Program-made: the position numbers and the translations under genes | Assembly (NCBI GenBank): GCA_024291935.2 | Contig: CM044306.1 | Location: forward strand, 25,379,501-25,443,500 | DNA from: Okapia johnstoni | Lineage: Eukaryota; Chordata; Mammalia; Artiodactyla; Giraffidae | Reading direction: 5' to 3' | Length of the DNA stretch: 64,000 nt | Shown: piece by piece, positions 12,701-24,700 of the stretch | How positions within the stretch are numbered: position 1 is the first letter of the stretch | Layout of the letters: each line of letters begins with the position of its first letter | Notes under the pieces: model-generated | What the model saw: only the letters and a program-made list of their open reading frames with translations | The model's database searches: none | What the model was told of the DNA's origin: nothing

Positions 12701-15700
12701 GAGGATACTGAGGCCCCAGGGTTAAAGGTCTCACTCAAGGTCACACAGCAGGACTTGGGACTAGAAGCAAGAGTTTTGTAAATGGTGTTTTTGCCAGAAT
12801 CTCAAAAGCTCAATCCAATGTGAAAACCCATGTCCCCCAGATAGCGTTCATTTCCATAGCCTTCTCTACTCCTAATGGAAAGTGAGAAGGGGGGTGCTCA
12901 GGATCTCAGACGATGGGATTGTTTAGGGGCGGGGAATTTGGAAGATATCCTTGCCAATAACCTCATGATCAATAGCAATTCCTTGAAATTCCACAGAGGT
13001 TGGTTCAGGTCTTAGCTTTGCTGTGCTGAACGATCATGGGGAAATTCCTCAATGTCTCTGAACCCGTTTCCTCACTTGTCAGATGGAGATAATAAAAGTG
13101 TCATCTCTTAAAAAAAATCAAGTTTCACCTCTTCAGATTGTCATGAGAATGAAACAGGGTGATACTTGGACAATTATTGAGCTTAGTATCTGGCACATAG
13201 GAAGTGCTCAGCACTCGGCAGCATGCACTGTGATTCCCTTTCCTTCAGGCTGTCTCCTCTTTTTGTCCCCACCCCAATAGGTAGGCTCTTTCTTCATGAT
13301 CAACCTGTGCCTGGTGGTGATCGCCACACAGTTCTCGGAGACCAAGCAGCGGGAAAGTCAGCTGATGCGGGAGCAGCGCGTGAGATTCCTTTCCAACGCC
13401 AGCACCCTGGCCAGCTTCTCCGAGCCCGGCAGCTGCTACGAGGAGCTGCTCAAGTACCTCGTGTATATCCTTCGGAAAGCAGCCCGAAGGCTGGCCCAGG
13501 TCTCCCGGGCAGCAGGCGTGCGGGTTGGCCTGCTGAGCAGCCCAGCACCCCGTGGGAGCCAGGAACCCCAGCCCAGTGGCAGCTGCTCGCGCCCCCACCG
13601 CCGCCCGTCTGTCCACCACCTGGTGCACCATCACCACCACCATCACCACCACTACCACTTGGGCAATGGGACTCTGCGGGCCCCCCGGCCCAGCCCACAG
13701 ATCCAGGACAGAGATGCTAGTGGGTCCCGCCGGCTCATGCTGCCACCACCCTCAATACCTGCCCTTTCCAAGGGCCCTCCAGGGGGTGCAGAGGCTGTGC
13801 ACAGCTTCTACCATGCCGATTGCCACTTGGAGCCAGTCCGCTGCCAGGCACCCCCTCCCAGGTCGCCATCGGAGGCATCGGGCAGGACTGTGGACAGTGG
13901 GAAGGTGTACCCCACTGTGCACACCAGCCCTCCTCCTGAGATGCTCAAAGAGAAGGCGCTAATGGAGGTGGCTCCCTCCTCGGGATCCACCACCCTCACC
14001 AGCCTCAACATCCCACCCAGGCCCTACAGCTCTATGCACAAGCTGCTGGAGACACAGAGCACAGGTGAGAATTCTGGGTGGAGGCATGTTGGCGCCCCTC
14101 ACCCAGGGACCAGGTGATGTCCTATCCCAGGGAGGGCTGAGGGGATCTGGAGTCAGAAGGACAGGGCCTGGATTTCCATTCTGCCCTTCTCGGCCTTGGG
14201 ACCTTCAACCAGTCACATCGCTTCTTTGAGCCCTAATTTTCTCATCTATTAAAATGGAAGTCATAATTCCTACATTGTAATGATAGCAATAGCTGTCTGT
14301 AATAATCACCTGTGCTCTGCTCTATGCCGTTTGCAGTTGTTGACGATTGCTATGTGCCTATTGCATGCTTCACAGGCAAAAACCCACTGGGATCCTCTTA
14401 TCAGTTTAAGTGATAAACTTTCCTTATTTTACTGATGAGGAGGAGCTTGGAGAGGTTGTGTGACTTGCCCAAGGCGTTGTCATTGGTGAGGGGTGGAGTC
14501 AGGGCCCTCTGACTCTGAGGTCCATGCTCTATAGTCTTTGTTGCAGGTTCAGAGGGGGAAATGGTGTATGACCACGGTGAGCCCCATGCCCCATGCTAAG
14601 GGGACTCATGTAAATACAGATGTCACTCTGTCCGCATAGGGAGACCTGGGGCTTGGTGCAGCAAGTCCTCAGAGGCCTCTAGACTGATGGATAGAATACC
14701 CAGTGTTGTGGGAAAGGGAGATGCTTGTGCCTTGGGGCATCCCCCAGTCAGGCAGGGGTGAGGAGCCCTCCTCTACAGACTCATTGCAGCTGAAGCCCAG
14801 AGCCTGTGCTTGAGGAAGAATGTGGCACGTGGGAGAAGTGGGATATTTGTGGGCTGTTATGTGGGAATGTGGGCTGGACAGGAAGGTGCCATCACAGAAC
14901 GCAGTGGGAAGGGTTCTTATGCCAGCTCCTCTATTACCCTGCCAAGGGGCGCCAGCCAGCCACACACACGTATGGTTCTGTTTCCCTCTGTGTAAAAGGC
15001 GGGGCTGGGACCATCACAGCTGTGAGTGGTGCTTACTGATGTCCTCCTGCATGCAGACGGAAGGGCTGGGCCCCAAGCCAGGTATCTTCACATCCGTGCT
15101 TTACCTGGGTGGTCTCTGAGGTTCCTCGCAGCTCTCACAGTCTATGATCAAAGCTGGATTTAAACGGACATCGGTGTCTTGGGATAGGTCACTGTGTACG
15201 TGCACATGTGCTGTCTGGTGTGTGCGTGTATGCGTAAAGGTGACCACTGCGTGTCTGTGCCATCTACATGCACATGTCTGGTATTCATGTATGCATGTGT
15301 CCACACATGTCTGCTGTGTGTAGGTGCATGTGTGCACACACAGGGTGGTGCTCTTGTTTAGTGTGTATGCACACCCATGTGCGCACATGGCTGGCGCACA
15401 TGTACTGTGTGATGTGTATGGATCTGTGCACACCTGTGTTTGGCTCTACGTGTAGATATGACTTGTAAATGGTGTGTGTATGTACACAGTACATGTGTGT
15501 GTGCAAGTATGTATCTAGTGCACAAGTACAAGTGTCTGGCGTGAGAACATACAAGAATATGTAAGGCTGTCCAAACCTGAGGACAACCAGCAGTGACTGT
15601 CAGTGGGATGCTATTGGCATTTGGGGGTGTTCTATTGCTCAGGACCACCCACATTGCAGGTCATTCAGTACCCTTGCCCACCAAGTGCCTAGTACCACCG

Positions 15701-18700
15701 TTGAAAGAACCCCAAACTCCCCCACTCATTTTATATACATGCTGAGGGAAGGTCACCCCAAGTAGGAAAGCCTGGAGCCTCTAACCTCTACCTTCCTGTC
15801 CCAGGCACCTGCCAAAGCTCTTGCAAGATCTCCAGCCCTTGCTTGAGGGCAGCCAGCGGAGCCTGTGGCCCAGACAGCTGTCCCTACTGTGCCCGGACCG
15901 GGGCAGGGGAGGCGGGGCTCACTGGCCACGAGATGCCTGACTCAGACAGTGAGGCGGTTTATGAATTCACACAAGATGCTCAGCATGGCGACCTCCGGGA
16001 TCCCCACAGTCGGCGTCGACGGAGCCTGGGGCTGGATGTGGAGCCCAACTCTGTGCTGGCCTTCTGGAGGTTGATCTGTGACACCTTCCGGAAGATTGTG
16101 GACAGCAAGTACTTTGGTCGGGGAATCATGATTGCTATTCTGGTCAACACACTCAGCATGGGCATCGAATACCACGAGCAGGTAGGGGCATGGGTAAGGC
16201 CTGGTTCTTGGGGCTGGGGATTCTCTATCTTCCTCTCCTCCCACCCTGAGTTCAGTTTCCTCTCTGTGCTGTCAGCCTGCATGGCCAGGAGGAGGACAAA
16301 AGGGAGCTGCACCGATGCGTGGGAACTCTTTGGAGGATGAAAGCCAGTGAATGTCACACAGTCTCAGAGTGTGGAGGTTGCCTAGGGGCAGGGTCTGAGC
16401 TGGGTGTGTTTTATCGGAAGGGTTCTGAGAAGAGGTGGGCTTTAAAGGGTATAAATGAGTGGTGAGCGTCAGATGCGGGCAAGACCTTTTTGGAGGGACA
16501 AGTCATAGATAGGGGGTGGGTGGGGCCCTCTGGCATTCACCTGCCTCAGTAATTAGGGGTGTGATTGGTGGCAGGAGGGGGCTGTGCAGGTAGAGGTGAG
16601 GAGTGGAGTCCTGGAGCCAGCGCCTGGGGAGGGTAGAGAGGGTGGCCATCTGCTGCGGGCCTCTGTTCTGGGAGCCGTGCTGTGAGCGGGGAGGGCGCTG
16701 CTGGGTAGAGGAGAGCTCCCAGCATGGTGAGGGGACTTGAAACCTTTGTGTTTGAGGAATCATTCTAAGAACCGGGATGTTTAGTCAAGAGAAGAGGAGG
16801 CTCAGCAGGGACAGGCGAGCTGTCTTCAAATATTTGAAGGGCTGTCATGTGGAAGAGGGAGCAGGCTTATTTTGTGGGGCTGATAGCTGCAAGCAATGTC
16901 TTTGGGCTGAGGCAGGGAAGAGGCTGTTTTCTCTCTCAGAGCTGTGCAAAAACAGAAGGGGTGGCCTGGGGAACCCCACTGACCCCCCGCTCCCACACTG
17001 GAGATGGGAGCAGGTGTCATAGGGCCTCACCACAGGCTATGGCTTCATCCCCCACAGGATTTCTTTCAGAAGTCAGCCCTTCCCCCGGTTTGGCCTTCGA
17101 GGTTACCCCCTTGGTGGATTCTTGGGAGAGGAGGGAGGCCGGCAAGCAGGTGCTATGGTTCACAGGTCCTTCTGTGCTCTTCCCCTCTGTGTGTGTTCTC
17201 ACTGTCCTGGGGCTGGGGGAGAGTCAGGGCTGCCAGAACCTGACCTTCCCTGGTGTAGACAGAAGCCAGGCACTGGCCCAACCCCTCAACTCGTGGTTAC
17301 AAGCGTGTGGGAGCCAGAGGTGTAGAGTGGGTGCACACATGTGTGCATGCATGCATGGTGTGGCGGGGCGGGGTAACCACGGGGAGGAGTGCCCACCGAG
17401 GAGTGCAGGGAATGGGTCTCAGTTGAGGTGGGGTATCCTACGTCCAAACCCAGGCTGGAGCAAACATGTGATGTTCACTTTTCAGGGGGTTCTGAATCCC
17501 CTTACCATCCACCCCACTCAGCTCCTACCCCAGTTGCCCTGTCCAGCCAAGTGCACCCCAGCCCCAGTCCTTTCCCCATCACCATCATACCATATTGACA
17601 CCCTTCCTTTTGTGTCAGAGACCCCCACCCAACCGGCTATACCCTGTTCCTTTCCTGAGGTGGGGAAAGCAGAGAGTGTGGACAACTTGGGTCCCACTTT
17701 GGGTAAGGTTGGGAAAGTGGAGGTGGGGCAGGACACTAGCTGCAGGGTCAGCAATGGCATTTTGGTGGGTGTGTTGTATCTGGGTGCATGGGGCGTGGGT
17801 GTGTGTGCTCACGCCTGCTCAGCAAACCTTTGGGGAAGGGGTGCTCTGCTCTGCCAGGCTGGCTGGGGCACGATCCAGGTAATGGCAGCTCCTAATCTCC
17901 CGTTATGCTGGCTCCCGAGCCTAAACCTCAGCCTCCTCTCCCTCACCCCAGTTCTGGCCATGGTCAGCTGCCCCTTCCCCAGGGGGTGCCTCCTCTGCTG
18001 CTGATGGAGGATTTGACTATGCTGGAAAGAAGCTGAGTCACAGAGACAGAGGCCAGATGAAGCTGCAGCAAGAGGGCTTTCAGTTAGACATCAAGAAAGA
18101 CACCCCCTTGGGGAAGAAATAATAGCAATAAGTCAGGGACGACTGCAGCATCTCCTTACCCGAGTTCCTGAGGAGAGTGGGGGACAGCCTCTGAAGCCTT
18201 CAGCAGCGGGGAGTCCTACTCGGTGGTGGCACAGTGTCTGCTCCAGGGAGGAGTTTGTCCCAGTACCTGGTTGCTAAGGGCCCCGTGGGGTGAGTGAGAG
18301 TCCCCAGAAGGCCAAGCAGATGACTGACTGCGGCCCAGCAGGCTCAGGGGCTGGGGGTGGGAGAAAATCCCAGAAGCAGCCATGGCCCTGTGCATACAGG
18401 CACTGTGGCGTGAACATCCCGCCATCTGGGTCCTGGAGTCTGAGCAGGCTAGGGGGTTGGCGGCAGGGAAAAGTGCAAGGAGACATGGAGGCCAAAAGAC
18501 AGAGACACAGAGGGAGACAGAAAGAGAAAGGGAGAGACAGAGATGGGGAGACGGGGGCACAGAGAGCAGGATGGAGACCTGGGCAGGGGGCGAGGTGGTG
18601 GGGGAGAGATGAAAAGACAGGAAAGCGGAGACACAGAGGGAAGATGGTCACAGACGTAGAGAGGGAGATGGACACTTGGGGGAGGAGACAGAGATAAGCG

Positions 18701-21700
18701 GAGGTACACAGATGTAGGGTGACAGAGACAGTTATGGAGAGGCAGCCAAAGAGAGGCCAAGACCTGGATGCAAACAAGGACAGACTGGGCAGTGACTGGG
18801 AGACAGAGGCTCTGATGGAGCCTCAAATGAAAGAGAAGAGGAGCCAGTTGAGCAAAAGAGCTGAGAGACATAGCAAGGAAGAGCATCTGCAGATGCTGAC
18901 AGAGGTGAGGTTCCAGAGGCTCATGGTTTCCCTGCGGTGCTCATAATGAGGCAGTTGTGTCCATCGATCCTGGTATTGATCAGACTGAGGGGCACTGGAG
19001 AGGGTGTTGCTGCTGCTTCCCTGGAGGAGGAGCCCAGCCCTCTTTCCAGCCCTGTCCTCTCCCACCATCACCAACCTTACCCTTCATTCGGTTTTCCTGT
19101 CAAGAACAGAGATGCTCCTGCCGCACTCTACCACGCTCTTGACTGAGGAAGCACTCATTTCGTCATACCCCACCCTACCCAAGGTGAACCCCATGCCGTT
19201 CACACTGTCCTGCTTTCCCTACCCCTTAACCCACTAGTTGGTGGAAAAGTGCAGGGCTGGCTTGTACAGAGAGACTGGCGAGGAGGGCAAAGACACAGGA
19301 CTCTGAGAAGGGAGCAAGACTGTGACTTGAGGTTGAAAGTATAATCTGATAGAGGGTAGGCGTGTGTGTGCCCCACCCACTAGGGGGCAGAACCCGGAAC
19401 AGGGAAATTGTGAACTATCCATCTGTCCATCCATCCATTCCACACACGTTTTCTGTGCATCAGAGTTGGGCCTAAGCAGTGGCATGCTAATAAATGTTTA
19501 ATAACCAGCCCTTTAAAAAGAAAAAAGGTCCTGATTTGTGGTATTTGCAGTGTTCGTCAATTTCCATGGTGCAAATGCTCCCACTCTGGCTGGTTTCAAG
19601 CTCCCAATGTGATGTCACTGCATGTGGAGTTGGGAAGAGACGTGCGTAACCAGACGCTCCAGTACATCACTGGGCCAAGGCACTCTGTCCTTCCTCTCAA
19701 AGACCCCACAGACAAATAAGCAGTCACACTTACTTGATGTAGTGCCTGCTTGGAAAGGATGCTCAGAGGAGTCGCCCGTGACCCAGACTGGGGAAAGGAT
19801 TCAACAAGGGCTTCAGTAGGATATGACCTGTGAGCTGAGTTTGAATGGAAAGTGGAATGTAGCTAGCAAAGGGTGGAGGGTAGGGCCCACCATAGGGGAG
19901 GACTGGAAGCACCAGACCCCCAAAACAGAGAGATTTATAAGGAGTTCAGAGTGAATTGGGCACTGGGTTGGGGCTGGGATGGCAAGCAACAAGAGATGAG
20001 CTTGGAAAAAGCTCAGAGCCAAGTCCTGAGAGGAATAGGATGGAGTTTGGATTTTATCCTGAAGGTGATAGGGTGCCAACAAAGGTTTTAAGCAAGTCCA
20101 TGGTATGTGTTTGTGTTGTATCAAAAGTCTTCCAGAAGCCATGTGAGGAGCAGAAGGGAGCGAGAGACGGGAGGCAGGGAGGCCAATGAGAGGGCCACTG
20201 CCGTAATCCAGCCAGTTCATATACCCTGTCCCTGGAGACAGAGAGAAGCATGATGGGAAGAGCTGGCAGTGGCTGAATCGGTTGAACTCAACACCAGTTG
20301 GATATTTGTGAGGTGGCAGCAAGGATGACACCCAAGTTTCTGCTTCTGGGAGGAGCACTGGGGCTTGTGCATATTTGGGCTGGAGGGCATTGCTTACAAA
20401 CTACCTGTGGGATGTGCAAGGTGTCTTTGGAGTGCAGAAGAGAGGTGTCTCCTGGAACCTGTCTGGCTGGGTATGCATGGGGACAAAGCCCTCCAGGAGG
20501 ATGGGGTCTTAAGGACACAGGAACTTCGTAATCACCTTCCTTCCTAGTTCTGGATTGCTGAGAGCTGGGGCCAACCTCATGCTCTAGAAGAGAGACAACA
20601 GCAGGTGGGGGGAGGAGGGGCACACAGCCCAGTGGTATCCTGGGCTGCAGAGAAGAGAGAGGGAGGGTCCAGAATAGACAGTCTTTCAGGCCCAGAGAGG
20701 ACCGGGCAGGTGATGCTTCTGCTCGTTTCTCAGACTCTGGGCCTATCCCGTCACTCTAGATACATGTACAGGGAGGGTTTCTATTTATAAGTGAGTGAGG
20801 TCAGCTGTTCAAGGCAAGGGAAGCTGGGGGTGGGGTAGGGTGAGGAAGAGACCAGATGTGGTAGGTCTTAACTTTGAGGGGATTCACAACCTCCTTTTGG
20901 ATTCTGGTAAAAGCTGGGGCCATCTCTCTAGAAGATAGACACACACATGGATACCCCAGTGTGAACTTCGAGGACGGGAGTTTACAGACACCTGTCCTAT
21001 TCCTTGGGCCTCCCAGGAGTCCTTGGCCTGCAGACAGAGGAGCTGGGACTACAGGCCAAATAAGACTTTGGAGGATGATCTCTTACAGTTGCCCTGGCCC
21101 CAGACTTTCAAAGGTTCTCCACACGTGGGAGGGAGAAGAGTGCTTTTTTGGAGATGGCCCGCTTAAGGGGGCATCCTCTGGCTCTGTGGCTCCCCCAATT
21201 CATCAAACATGGGGAGTGCTCCTGTGCACAGCACATTTGAAGAGAATAATAGACTGAGGGTATGGGAAGTGCCAGGAGCTCCAGAGAAACTTAGGTTCCA
21301 GCAGAAAAGTCATTCTGGTTGATTATGCCAAATGCCATAAAGGATATTTCTGGGAACAGAAGAGAGATACTCACACCCAGGTCGGGGATTTTGGAGGGCT
21401 TCCTGAAGGAGGTGTCTTGTGAGAGTGGCCTTGAAAGAAAAGTGTCATTGGCAGCTGAGGCCAGGAGCAGAGGGGTCTGGTGGAGGGATTGGGGGGAATT
21501 CTGGCAGCCTGGCCTAGGAATGCATAGGGAGGCATGGGATGCTCTGAAGGACCATCATATAGCCTCCCCCGCTCCACCCCAAGTTATCTGAGCAGGGGCG
21601 AAGTGAATCCAGCAGTGCTGTTGAAGCTGGAGCTTCCAGGAGGTGTGGGCTGGTTTGGGGGCGGGACCCAGAGACTATTTCTATCGTCCAGATTAGAGGC

Positions 21701-24700
21701 AGGAAGGGCCCCCAGGATGGCTGAGGGGAAATAGAACTAGTGGGTGGGGCGCAGCCATTCCATTGGCAAGGTCTGTGGGCCCAGGCACCTGCTTCTAGAG
21801 GGATGAAGGGCAGGCATAAGTCCTACATAACTCCTAGGTTGCAAGACGGAATCCTGGAGAGGGAAGTCCATGGAGCCGGGAAGCTGGGGAAGGAACAGGT
21901 TTGGGAGAGGAGGTAAGAGGGTTTGTTTTGGATGTGCTGCATTTGAGCTGGCTGTAGGCCATCCTGGGAAGGCTATCAGACAGGTTGGCTCTCTGGGTGA
22001 AGAGCCAAGGCTTGGAGGGAGATTGTTTTGTGTCATCCACACCCTGGTGATAGCCGGAAAGGTGGGAGTGAGGGAGATGGAGAAGCGGGAGAGCCCAGGG
22101 AAGGAAGTGGGCCCTACTGAACTCTGAGGAATGTTGGCCTGAGGGGAGAAAGGCAGTGAGAGAGGGAGGAGAGGGCAGAAAATGGCCAGCAGAGAGTCAG
22201 GGAAGTAGAGGGAGGTGGGCAGAGGCAGGGAGGCTAGTGCAGGCCCAGGTGTTGCTCAGGCATCCAGAAGTTGAAGACTGGGAAGAGGGTCCTTGGAGAG
22301 AGCTAGAGTGGTGGGGCCCAGGGTTCAGGGGTGAATGCGCCTGGATCCATGTGAAGGTTTCAGCTGTTAGGCAGGGGAAGGGATATTGGAGACGTGAGGG
22401 AACAGGGACAGCTGATGGAATGAGATGGAGCCCAGGGGAGCCAGGATGTGGGTGAAGGTACAGGTGGAGGGGGCAGTGGCTCCTTTCCAGGTGGGAAGAG
22501 AGATGAGCAGGTTGCAGAACGCTGAGCTGTTTGGGGGAGGGAAGTGGAGCCCCATAAAGCAAGAGGCCAGTTTGGAAGTGGGATGGAGACCTAGGAGAGG
22601 AAGATCTGAAGCAGCTCTTGGGGTGAAAGATGGAGACCCAACAATACAGGATTATGCATACAGGTACAGAGCAGCCCTGGGGCCCCAGTAGGGTATTTCC
22701 CTGTCCAGTCAGCACAGATTCGTAAATAGCAAAGCTCAGCAATTTGACAGTTGCAGCAAAGAGGCAGGCTTGGGGGAGGGGGGACTAATCTGGACTGGAC
22801 AGGACCCTTCTGAGATCTGTGGCCTGAGGGCAGCCTTTAGATGGTCCACTGCAACTGGATAGAGAGGTTGTACAGGCGAATGAGGGGCAGGGGCCATAGC
22901 TTCAAAAGTTTAAGTCACAGAAGCTTGGGCTGACTATCTCAGGCCGAGCGAGCACTGTGGGTGTCCTGTGCCTACTTGGCTTGTGTGTCCCCCTGGGGTG
23001 GCTCTGGGGAGCTGACAGGAGACCAAGGGGAGAGACTAAAGTCACCCCTGGTTATATAAGGTACTGAAGCACAATGACACCTAACAATGGGACCTAGAGG
23101 GGCTAGAAAACATGCTTGGAGGCGCTTCCAGGAGGACGGCGAAGAGCAAGGCCATGATCTGTGTGAAGAGGCCTGTGAGGTCTCCTAGAAACCTCCTGCT
23201 GCCCAGGCGGCCCCTGACTTCCCACATCTCCTTGGAGGAGGAGGAGAAGGGGCGAGGTCCCACTGACCCAGTGACCCTTACCCCATCACTGTGGCCCACC
23301 TGTACCACCTCTTTTGAGTGTGAAAGTGGCAGGTGAAACTGTCAAAAATAGAGGTGAGGCGGGCCGAGGAGTTAGAACTGGGGAGCAGAGATTTCAGGGT
23401 CCCTGGAACGGGTGGCCTCAGAGGAGATAGGGGATGAGGATGGCATCTGGCAGGGCTAGGGTGACTCCCTTCAGTTCTGGTCGGGCTTGTCCCCACCTGC
23501 ACCCTCCCTGCAGAAGGCATATCCCTGTCTGTCAGAGCCGGCTCTCAGGCCTCCCGCCTGGACCACTGCAGTATCCCCTAATCGCTCTCAGTCTCTTCGT
23601 CTCTCCAAGCTATCCGCAGGCTGCCACCACTGCAGTGGATTAATCTTCTTAATATACCATTTTGCACACCTCCTCCCTCCCCCCAGAAGATCATGGGCAG
23701 AGGCAAGTCCAGCCTGAGACAAGTCATGGAGCAGAGTCAAGGCCATTCTGGCTGGCCCTGCCCACCTGGCAGCCTTGATGCCCAGAGGCCCCTCCCACCC
23801 TCTGACCAGGGCAGACACTTGATCCTCAGTCCTGGAGGATGCTCTGCACATTCCTTCCTCTGCTCCTTTGCTCACGCCCCCTGGCCAGCCAGGGATACTT
23901 TCCACGGGAGTTCTCCTCCCACTGCCTTCTCCCCACTGGCCCACTGACCTCAGCTGGCTTGAGTTCCTGGGGCCCTTCTGGTGTCTGCCTCCACATAGTG
24001 CTTAGCTTGAGACTGCAGGCACTCTGTTCTACCACATGTGAGGACTGCTGCCACTGTCAGTGCCCATGGGGCCACTTGAGCAGGACTCTGGCCTGGGTGT
24101 TTCCACAGGGCAGAGCAGCCTTGCCACAAAGGGGTGGTACCCCGTTTAATAGAAGAGGCCACTGGGAACCAGCAAGGTTAAGCACTTGCCTAGGTCACCC
24201 AGGTGGAAAGTCTCTGAGTTGGCAAGCCTCCCGCATTCAGGTATAGCCCCACCTCTTAGCAGGGTTGCACACACCATGAGCACTTTAAGGGTTAGTGGAT
24301 AAAGGTGCTCTGGGTTTCAGGGAAGTCCTGGTGCTGGGAAGTATTGAGCAGCTTACCTGGGGCCCAGTTACTCCAGGCGGACAGGCTAAGGGGAGGGGAA
24401 GCCTTGGGAGACGTACAGTTAGTGTCACATAGAGAAGAGCCTGGGGCCTCTGGGTGAGAACTTCAAGCTGCCTGGCCTCCACACGCAGAAATCCCCACTG
24501 GGCCTTGACCTCTGTGAACAGGAGGGAGGATGTAGTCTAGACCAGAAAAAGGACTTCCTGGCAGCCTGAGGGGCTTGTATGAGTTTGTGCCTGCAGTCTG
24601 GGTGTGTGCAGGGCAGCAGCATGGAGAGATGTGGAGGGACGTGCAGATGGGCCTTTCTAAGCAAGCGATGTGACCTCCATCAAGTCACCACATCTCGGAC

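Larger units (their letters stand above)
11039..13280 (+). other. CACNA1G: Intron 7
   Basis: 2.2 kb. It contains an hAT-like DNA transposon remnant (about 11304-11517), a MIR piece (about 11630-11765), an AT-rich island with TAATTA motifs (about 12395-12505) and further MIR-like pieces (about 12698-12770 and 13000-13215). Confidence 0.85.
14065..15804 (+). other. CACNA1G: Intron 8
   Basis: 1.7 kb. It holds a MIR remnant (about 14275-14545) and a degenerate GT-rich region (about 15180-15560) that ends about 245 bases before exon 9. No coding signal. Confidence 0.9.

Noticed and set aside
15268..15654. His/Thr/Cys-rich frames on both strands
   Set aside because: Generated by degenerate GT/CA simple sequence.
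18274..18886. Leu/Ser/Pro-rich antisense frames of 145-167 codons
   Set aside because: They are the complement of the purine-rich GACAGA tract; repeat artefact.
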